Part shown: positions 21,801-29,100 of the stretch, one piece after another
Position numbering within the stretch: the first letter of the stretch is position 1
Layout: the number at the start of each line of letters is the position of its first letter
Assembly: GCA_964023275.1 (NCBI GenBank)
Contig: OZ029919.1
Span: forward strand, 33,565,561-33,629,560
DNA: 64,000 nt
Direction of reading: 5' to 3'
DNA from: Norana najaformis
Lineage: Eukaryota > Annelida > Clitellata > Crassiclitellata > Hormogastridae
Notes under the pieces: model-generated
What the model was told of the DNA's origin: nothing
The model's input: the letters and a program-made list of their open reading frames with translations, nothing else
Database searches by the model: none
Made by a program: the position numbers and the translations under genes

Positions 21801-23838
21801 TGGACATGAGGCCAGTGCATTGCAGGACTCGCTGTTCACTTCCCAGCTTACGCTGGTACCGAAGTACACTCCTTGGCGACAGAGACACGTCGTGCACAAA
21901 CATCTTGCCCAGGGTCGTTAATCAAAATCTAACCCGCAACTGCATGATCATTGACCCAAAGCATTACCGACAGACCACCGTGCTAATGAATAAACTAACG
22001 TGTAACACAAATATCCAGCCGTACCTCATATCTACTACCTCCCAATTCGCCTGTCAGCCTTATTTTATTATTTCGACAGGACGCTACTCACGAGCCCGAG
22101 ATATTCGACGAAAGGGCGGTTCTCAATTTCCCACAGTCCCTCCTTGAACCCACGTCTTTTTTGAGGCTTGGCGTACAGATGTTTGAAGTCCGCATAGAAG
22201 TAGATATCCTTAGGTGCCAGGAAGTAGCTAAGGCGGCACACAAAGAAAAACAAAAAGATCAGTAGAAAATCAGTCCCAAGAATGTTAACCAATCAGCAAT
22301 ACAATGAGGTACTTTAAAGGCACTATATTAATTGTCTCGATACATACGTACAAGCATACGAATAAGGTATATGAATGGGTAACAAGGTATACGAATGGGT
22401 AAACAAAGAATATGAATTGGTAAACAAGGTATATGAATAGGTAATGTAACAAGGTATATGAAGGGTAAACAAGGTATTTGAATGGGTAAACAAGGTATCT
22501 GAATGTGTAAACAAGTTATCTGAACGTGTAAACAAGGTATATGAAAGGGTAAATAAGTTATACGAATGGGTAAACAAGTTATACGAATGGGTATATGTTT
22601 TTGGAATCTCTGTTGGTTTTTTCTAGAGTCTTCACATTAGTAACTATTCATAACATCAGCCAGAATCTCCATGATTCACTACAAATATCCGTAGTTTTAA
22701 TAGTAATTGTAAATCTGTAATAGCGCCTCTTCAGGTAAGTAAGTAACTTACGTCTCGTGTGTTCCATAGAAGAATATAGGGTATTTGCCTTTCGGAATAC
22801 GAACATCGTCTGGTACTTTGTTGATCTACAGTAAAAATACTTAAAAATAAAAAAATTGTGCTAATTTATTAAAGAGATTTTTTATTATATTTATGAAAAA
22901 AATCTAGTCCGACTGACGGCAACAACTAAAGTCTGAAACAAAAATATGAGCAAAAAACGTCAGGCAGAAAAATTCATGACAATCAGAAGATATTTAGTTC
23001 TACCTAAACAGGTTGCCTGGTAAGCTAAGACATAAACTATGTTGAATTTTTTTTTCTGCCTTATTTCCATAAGCGCTTGAAAACCAGTTTGCTTGATTGT
23101 GGTCTTGCACTAGCAAGTCAGAAGTGCCTCTGAGAAGTTTCTCTTTACGCGGTGCTATACAAATTCGTGATTACGATTACCTAAGTTAATTTCCAATCAT
23201 TTCAATTGGCTGTTTGACATGCATAGGCAAGTACAAATTAATTACAAGCGATTGCAGTGAAAGTCAATGGCAAATTAATAAATCTTGAAGTTTAATTCTT
23301 AAAATATACAACATAAATGTTCAAATACATAAGTAATTAAGTAAGCAATTGAGTAAGTAAGCAAGTACGAAAGGACATAAGTAAATACTACAATAACAAA
23401 GGTCTTAGAGAACACTAAAGATATGACACTCCAATTTTTTTGCTGTGTAACTCGTGTGGGTTGGTCAACAGCAGCGCCATCAATTGATGCTTAGGAGTGG
23501 CAACAGATAATGGCGCTTAATAAATGCACAAATAATAATAATAACAAAACAACATCACCACCTAGCAGCAGGTATGAATTAAAGTCGGGGTCATTCAATA
23601 CAGCCACATTCATTGGGCCACTGTAGATAATATGACCTCGATGATTAGGTCCATAACTTTGTAGATTGTAGCGCCACCTGCGGTTGGCATTTTATAAACA
23701 CTGAGTGTCATATCTTGGTGTACTCTAAGATCTTTGACATTAATAAATGAACATACACTAACATACCCTTGCTGGCCAGTGAGGAAAGCCTTTAACTTTA
23801 GCAAATATCAAGTCTCCAGCTTTATATTGTTGTGGCAT
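8640..23838 (-). CDS. PSIP1: LEDGF/HDGFL2-type chromatin tether (PWWP + integrase-binding domain), complete, 16 coding exons
   Basis: Exons in transcript order: 23767-23838, 22752-22825, 22092-22227, 21411-21614, 20841-20876, 20091-20244, 19413-19467, 18710-18818, 16458-17989, 15288-15346, 14756-14811, 13768-13869, 11632-11748, 10576-11056, 9274-9884, 8640-8846. All have AG acceptors and GT donors, and all phases join. The sum is 4005 bp, giving 1334 residues. Domain order: PWWP (1-94); acidic linker; basic NLS-like KRIRKRK (about 163-169); acidic/Ser segment; one 1.5-kb Ser/Arg-rich exon (281-791); IBD (about 811-890); 9-residue acidic repeats (903-1062); acidic/Ser tail; His/Lys/Arg-rich then acidic C-terminus ending LLGV. 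Vertebrate LEDGF/p75 has 530 residues and HDGFL2 about 670, with the same PWWP-IBD order, so this homologue is expanded. The inferred job is tethering partner proteins to H3K36me2/3 nucleosomes. The end of exon 4 (donor GTAATG) is the least certain boundary. Orthology to PSIP1 versus HDGFL2 cannot be resolved; it may be the single pre-duplication gene. Confidence 0.93.
10576..11056 (-). other. Exon 14 of the LEDGF-type gene: acidic 9-residue repeats rich in SUMO-consensus motifs
   Basis: The exon codes for about 160 residues. From PKTEPVTED onward it is a tandem array of 14 full 9-residue units plus a partial one (27 bp each), with consensus VKTEPVxDD. Twelve sites match the psi-K-x-E sumoylation consensus (VKVE, VKTE, VKIE, FKTE, IKAE, VKTE, MKTE, LKTE, VKKE, VKSE, VKTE, IKIE), eight of them followed by Pro. 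Neighbouring units differ at codon level, so the array is old and selected at protein level rather than a fresh expansion. No equivalent exists in human LEDGF or HDGFL2 as I know them. Actual sumoylation is inference. Confidence 0.85.
11206..11631. repeat. Simple repeats in the LEDGF-type intron 13
   Basis: (AAT)n at about 11206-11278, (CT)n at 11404-11450 and a second (AAT)n at 11570-11600, between exons 13 and 14. Confidence 0.75.
11632..15346 (-). other. Integrase-binding domain (IBD) exons of the LEDGF-type gene
   Basis: The IBD is spread over exons at 15288-15346 (lead-in [16 protein letters not shown]), 14756-14811 ([19 protein letters not shown]), 13768-13869 ([20 protein letters not shown], then [12 protein letters not shown]) and 11632-11748 ([20 protein letters not shown], then FKKLF). 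The match to the human IBD is ungapped across both exon joins: SLKIDNLDVNRCIEALDEL against [19 protein letters not shown], and KKIRRFKVSQVIMEK against [15 protein letters not shown]. In vertebrates this five-helix TFIIS-N-like fold binds cellular partners carrying IBD-binding motifs (MLL/menin, JPO2, PogZ, IWS1, MED1) and is hijacked by lentiviral integrase. Here human I365, D366, F406 and V408 correspond to L, A, Y and G. Confidence 0.92.
12235..13500 (-). mobile_element. Internally deleted non-LTR retroelement in LEDGF-type intron 12
   Basis: A minus-strand frame at 12316-12672 codes for 118 residues ([54 protein letters not shown]). I recognise it as the C-terminal, restriction-like endonuclease-type region of site-specific-lineage non-LTR retrotransposon ORFs. 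Upstream, 12680-13480 is GC-rich and resembles an element 5'/N-terminal region, with broken minus-strand frames. The reverse transcriptase is absent, so the copy is defective. It is bordered by ATT-rich sequence at both ends (12230-12245 and 13498-13535). Family placement is from memory. Confidence 0.65.
15785..15895 (-). mobile_element. Retroposon copy of the 'ATAGCGACCGTATGGCCTCGA' family
   Basis: The reverse complement reads GTAAATGTAAATG, CCGTATGGCCTCGACGCTG, CTCATTTTTCGATGAATT, GTGAGATCCTTTACCACCAC, matching plus-strand copies at 18095-18295, 28185-28430 and 30430-30690. Lies between exons 9 and 10 of the LEDGF-type gene. Confidence 0.65.
16202..16440 (-). mobile_element. Truncated LINE 3' end beside the exon 9 donor of the LEDGF-type gene
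   Basis: On the minus strand: AGATCCTATCCTGACTCCCC, the GACTGAGC/TGTGAATAAGCTGGTCCCC core, CTGTAGAAATCTCGGGATTA and a GATTAC tail. It starts about 18 bp inside the intron that follows exon 9, in the same sense as the host gene. Confidence 0.8.
16458..17989 (-). other. Large Ser/Arg-rich exon 9 of the LEDGF-type gene, with a coding minisatellite
   Basis: This single 1532-bp open exon codes for about residues 281-791 and is mostly low complexity and hydrophilic. About residues 411-453 (17471-17600) form a five-residue repeat of the type [10 protein letters not shown], coded by alternating near-identical DNA units, so it is a minisatellite inside coding sequence and likely to vary in copy number. 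About residues 594-697 contain repeated GRDRSLS/GRERSAS motifs resembling RS-domain phosphorylation sites. Human LEDGF/HDGFL2 have only short charged linkers here. An open frame across 510 codons, flanked by correctly phased splice sites (TTTCAG acceptor, GTAAGC donor), supports one real exon. The donor lies next to a truncated LINE copy in the intron. Confidence 0.9.
18095..18295 (+). mobile_element. Retroposon copy of the 'TATGGCCTCGAC' family
   Basis: GTAAATGTAAACGGTTTTCT, ATATGGCCTCGACCTAGCTC, GTAAGATCCTTCACCACTGC, CCACGACATTTAAGGTCCCC. The true sense may be the reverse, since the reverse complement ends with a CATTTACATTTAC tail. Confidence 0.65.
18960..19290. repeat. 80-bp minisatellite, about four copies, LEDGF-type intron 7
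   Basis: AGATAAGGCA recurs at 18991, 19071 and 19151, with a variant (ATACAAGGCA) at 19231, an exact 80-bp spacing. Shared inner blocks are CACATTTACCA and GAACACATTTACTATTTA. Confidence 0.85.
20378..20720. repeat. GAGGTCATGTTAAAA minisatellite, LEDGF-type intron 5
   Basis: 20490-20700 holds about 13 degenerate 15-17 bp units of GAGGTCATGTTAAAA type. It is preceded at 20378-20440 by the AGGTTCTTAAAAGGTGCTAT retroposon 3' end with a short ATAC tail. Confidence 0.75.
22300..22600. repeat. 20-bp minisatellite (AACAAGGTATATGAATGGGT), LEDGF-type intron 2
   Basis: About a dozen degenerate 18-21 bp units at 22340-22600, preceded by a GAGGTACTTTAAAGGCACTA retroposon 3' end and a few ATAC units. The FTHSYTLF frame across it is a repeat artefact. 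Confidence 0.8.
23440..23550 (+). mobile_element. SINE 3' fragment
   Basis: CAGCGCCATCAATTGATGCT, GGCGCTTAATAAATGCACAA and an (AATA)n tail, the same 3' half as at 38318-38480 and 46292-46500. Confidence 0.6.
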
Positions 23839-26141
23839 TGCGTCTTGTCCAAGTCTTGAGCAGCAAATTTATATAGCTAAACAGAACATAAAACGACAAG
23901 GATTATCAAAAGCTCGCACGATACCATGGATCCTCACAGAAGCTACGCACATAATGCACAATATCAACTAATTTGATGAGGCAGACGAATAACCAGTTAA
24001 TTACAGGGAAATAAGTCAATTTTTGGCGTGGGGTATTTCAATTCTGTTACCATTTGCCGAATGTGTGAAAACTCGATTACACAGCGGCAGACCGGTCGAA
24101 TTATCAAGACGATCGAGAAAGCGGAAATTGTAAATCAAGACGCACGATCTTCATGCAAGACTCATTCCAAACTGAACAACTCGAATTCTAAGGATCACAA
24201 GAAATACCTTATTTAATGCAGAAATCGACAGTAACTTTCATCTCAATTGTAAACATCAAAACCATCTTCCACATCCAGCCATTTTGAATTAAATTCTCGC
24301 CGAACGAGACATCTCGCGGAAACTCAGTTCATGCCCCTAGATCACGAATCCCTAAACCATAATTAAGCGTTTTAATTTTACAATTTTATCTTATCATCAT
24401 CGTTATTATTATCATAATCAATTAGTCTAATTCGCCAGGCCTATTTATACAACGGGTCTTGTCGGTTTTATCAGTTTCAAGATTTAAACATCATGTCAAT
24501 AAGTTGATACTATTGACTTTGATAACGATGTTTCAGTGTTTTTCGCCCCTGCTCATTATCTCATGAATTTATCTGGCGATAACGCTGCCTGTTTGAATTT
24601 ATTGCCACGCCATTTAAGATTCCCGTGCTAGCCTAAGGTGAGATATAAGGATTGAAAAGAAGCTTTTACAACACCCTTAGCTCAATTTCACGAAGGGTCG
24701 ATTCTATTAAATTCTGTTGTAACAAACTGGCATTGAGCAATTTCAGAGAGTTGCATTCACGGAGCTTTTCTCAAGTTTCAACAACATTTATTGTCATGAA
24801 ATTAGTCTTTAGAACGAGAACTTTAAACCTATTGCTTTTTCCTGATGCAGTTTGTGGCATATTGACCTATATTTTTGTTTAGGCGATATTTTAAAACTCA
24901 TTAATCACACTGAACGCATATCCGCCGTTTCTCTCTCTAAGCAAAATTGTAAAAAATTGTAAATTATACAGGTTTTTCTATAGCGATCGCATGGTATCGA
25001 CCCTACTTCACCTCTTTCAGTTTCTGCGCTGGTCTTTCACTCGAGACTGAAAACATTTGCAAAAATCTTATCCTGATTCTTCCTCTTCCCCTTATCTCTC
25101 TTCTCGCTTCAATTTTCAATTACCGATGTAGCTAACTAAGGCCACTCATGTATATTCACCCAGCGATTTAAAAAGGTCATCAATTACAGAAGCCATATTA
25201 AATAATCTGAAATAACATTTATGCCAATAAATAGAGATACAATGATTTTTAGAGAGGCAAACAGAGATAGGCCTACATACAGTGGTAAATATAGACACAG
25301 AGACCAATACTATTTATAGGTGCCTGTAAACAGATACAGTAATTTCTAGAGATTCAAATAGAGGTACGCACAGTGGTAAATAGAGATACAAAGAGACTGC
25401 GGCGGCCATATTGTTTTCAAATATAGGGGTATCGCACATGGCCGTTTCTACAAGTTTTGCATGGAAATATTCACTTTATATTTAGATGGATGATTGAAAA
25501 CAGTTAATTAGAAATGTTCGATTTACATTTATGAGATTTATTAACGTAACTGTCACTAATTAATTATAGGCCAGCTTCAAAGAACTTTTGCGTCAGGTAA
25601 AATTTGACGAGATTCGGTAACTTGACTATAAAATCAATCAATATTGAGCTTTATGTTGTTGACGCCAGGCCAAGAATCTCCTAACTGGTTTATAGGAAGC
25701 ACGTGTATTACTTCCCGAAAATCGTAGCCTCTGTAACTTATTACCTGTTACGTCTACCCGTAAGACGAAAACCCTTCAACCCTAGGATTATTTCTGTTGA
25801 CAGAGGTTGATAGAGGCATGTAATAACTTACCTTACTTCGCCTTTCCTTGCCACTGTAATTGCTTATCCGCCACAAGATGCATCTCTGTCTCAGTGAACA
25901 GATCCTCTGGATATTGTGCTGACTGCGGCTTGGTTTTGGTGCGCCATCAGTTGTCTCTCTGCCTGATTTTTGGATCTTGACCTGGAACCGAACGCTTTTG
26001 CCTATCGATTGTGTTTTGATTGAGCACCTGTGAATAAGCTGGTCACCGTGACGTGACTTTCGTTGGGCGCTGTAGAAATGTCAGAATTACGATTGCGATT
26101 ACGAACTAATTTACCTATTGTTTTGTTATTCAGAAGCTGTA
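23839..26141. other. Head-to-head intergenic region between the LEDGF-type gene and the C8orf76 homologue
   Basis: This 2.3-kb space must hold both promoters. No TATA box or CpG-rich core can be assigned. It contains retroposon pieces at 24505-24640 and 24955-25020 (TATAGCGACCGTATGG family), a LINE internal piece at 25010-25130, and a LINE 3' end at 25945-26103 ending 38 bp before the C8orf76 ATG. Confidence 0.5.
25945..26103 (+). mobile_element. Truncated LINE 3' end immediately upstream of the C8orf76 start
   Basis: GGATCTTGACCTGGAACCGA, TTTTGCCTATCGATTGTGTT, GAGCACCTGTGAATAAGCTG, CGTTGGGCGCTGTAGAAATG, then a GATTACGATTAC-like tail. The core is highly similar to the 54888-55110 copy. Confidence 0.85.
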
Positions 26142-29100
26142 ATGGATTTGGGGCTTGGATTGGAAGATGACGATATCTTCGACTGTCATAATGGGAGAAC
26201 AAAAGAGCCATGTTTGGAACCATACACTGTCAAACTTTGTCCAAATCTAGTAAGATCGCAAGTTACATTTTTAAACCCGTTGATATCAATGTACAGAAAG
26301 TGCATCCTGCTAATCTGGGTTTTACTCAGATACCTTTGAAATTGATTAGATTTGATTAGAATAGCTTTTAGACTGGATTGGTTCCAAAAGTTAAATGTGT
26401 TTAGTGCAAAAATGCTAATTAAAAAAAACTGAAGATACAGATTGGATTAAGATGCGTGGTTTTATATTTGTTCATTTGCCTTTGACTGATTCATAAAAGT
26501 AGCTAAACAGGCTACCAGATGCACATGCATACATAGAAACATACATACAAACACTTACATACATATGCATACATACAAACATACTGTACATACATGCATA
26601 CATACATACAGTGCATACATACACACATACATACATACAAACACATACATACATACACATACATACAAACACATACATACACATACATACAAACATACAT
26701 GAATACACACATACATACATACATGCATACATACATACAGTTCATACATACACACATACATACATACATGCTTACTTACATATACTAAAAGAGATGGAAT
26801 TAATTTTCAGTGGTTCAGCACAGTTGATACTTCGAGCTTATCAAATATTGATGCCCAAACGATAACCAAATATCGAGGAGACGTGGCCTATCAGGAGCAG
26901 CTGTATGAGAAAGCATTAGTCACGTTTCAACAATGCCAAGGTATAAGCTCAGTTTGGTTCTTTACGTTTATTTAGAAGTGCGATCTAATGACTAGAATTG
27001 CTGAGCAATTGTGAGAATTATTTTGAGAGGGATGTTTAATTACGAACCTGATTACTACGCCTGCTATTCCTTGCTGAATTGACGGACGTATAACAGTAAA
27101 GTATCCCATATCGCCTTTCCCGAGAGCTTCGGCTAGTATTCCTCAGTTTGTCTCTTCCGCAGTTTCGCAAGCGCCTGAAGTCTGTATTATTTGCCAGTGG
27201 TCTCACTGGTTCGGGTCGGGAGCGCTTCTGATGAGTCTATTCTTGAAGTGGGGCTTTATAAATGTCAGATTACAATTACAATTACAGTTCCACATGTGAG
27301 ACGTAGGGGAGGCACTCATTTCGTCACAAGCTCCAAAAATAAGTAATTATTGTGAGATATTAATATTTTTAGATCTTCTTCAGCCGAATAACATCTCGAT
27401 GAGACGTGGTGTAGAGGAGGACAAAGCGAGATGTCATCTAAGACTTGGTCAACTAGATGATGCCCTTGACTGTGCCAGAAATGTGGTAAGCAGTGGCAGA
27501 GGGTCTTAACATTTAAAAAACAATTTAAATCTCTTCTGTTGCTACTTTCCTTTGATGCTGGTCCTGATGATTGACGTTGGTAAACGTACTAGAAGTAGCT
27601 TGCTATTTACGATGCTGTAGAAATTGCCATTTTTACAACTATGGTGGGAGTTTGTGATGATGAAGGCTCCTGATGCCTTAGTGGAAAATGACAGATTCTA
27701 GGCTCTGTGTGAATAAGACGTCTGATTTCAAAGAACTTTCAGCGTCTTCTGATTTCAAAGATTTTAAAACTACAAGGACATGTTTCATGGACCTGGGACC
27801 AGTGATGTGGTCTCGAGACTAAGTAAGTGCAGTAAAGAAATGATAAAAATGACCTTACACCAAATACTGGTGTGTTTTGTTTATTTTTCATAACGAATTT
27901 ATCGTGTGTTTGAACAGGTAGCTCTTGCACAGAACTTTGAGCAGGTGACGGGTGTGTTGGTTCTACTGCTTGACATCTATCAGGCTGCTGGAAAAGCCTC
28001 AGGTATTGGCTTCAATTCACGACGTTTTGAAATACAGTTAAGGCACAGAGGCTGTGCCATTTCAGTCAAGATTTGATCATTTTGGGTTCGAAATTTGAAA
28101 TTTCGATCGAGATGGAACTGGTTAGCTATATAGCTGTCAGTGGAGATCAGTAACAGCTTTTAAGGGCCTTTCAAAGGCTACTTATTCGGTAAATGTACAT
28201 CTACTTCTATAGCTACCGTATGGTCTCAATACTTCTCATTTTTTGATGAATTTACCTGGTGAGATCCTTCACTACCACTGCTTGTTTGAATGGGTGCCAC
28301 GCCGTTTGAGGTCCCTGTGTACGAACCGTGCTATCCCGAGATTAAAATCTCTAAAATGTAGCCACTACTGGTATGCAAACCGGCATGTTTGCTCGCAAAG
28401 GTGCCTTGATGTATGCTTTAACTAATGTAACTAATTATTATCATCATTATTTTGCAGTTATTATGTGCCCAAGTACAGTAAATCTGAATCTGAGGAATTG
28501 AGTAAAGGACTTGCACAAGGTTCCTACACAGTAACCATCTAAGGGGAGGCTCTTCACGTTACAAGCCGAGTGCTGTATCCAATTGGCTACCATGCCCCAA
28601 TCAGGCCAGTAGTGATGAAGAAAGGTGTACTACTGTCATTTGAAGTTGATTTTGCTCTTCTTTTAGAGATGCTGTGTACATTGAAGAAACTGCTTCTTCT
28701 GCATCCAAATAACGCGGATCTTTGGATCCAATTAGGCGATCTCTACTACTCAACACCTGCGCAGACGATGCAGACCTTCAGTGCCAATTACCTGAGTCAA
28801 ACTCATCGCGAATGGTCGAACTGTGCTGCAGGTCGTATCAAACCCATTCACTGCTTCAAAGAGAATTCACAGACGACACAAGAAAGGAAAAGTTCTGAGA
28901 CAGCCCTCGCTGCAAAAGGCTCTGAGAAGCTTCAAAACAGTAACATGTCGGCTCAAAATCTCCCATCAGATGACTGTGCTAGAAATAATCCTGTCTGTGA
29001 TCGTAACGGAAGCATTCCGGTTGAAACGAACAGACAAAACATTGCCAAAGTTAATGCCAATTGCTTATCAGACAGCATTTCTGATCAGTTAAAATCGTTG

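Larger units (their letters stand above)
22092..23838 (-). other. PWWP domain exons of the LEDGF-type gene
   Basis: Exons 1-3 code for residues 1-94. Exon 1 reads [20 protein letters not shown] and ends WPAR. Exon 2 gives [20 protein letters not shown] then GTHET. Exon 3 gives [20 protein letters not shown] and [17 protein letters not shown] is the HDGF-family version of the PWWP signature. Aromatic-cage positions, by alignment to human LEDGF M15/W21/F44, are V15, W21 and F43, so the cage looks able to bind methyl-lysine. The family binds H3K36me2/3 nucleosomes. The start ATG at 23836-23838 is chosen because the domain begins within a few residues of it, as in human. Confidence 0.95.
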
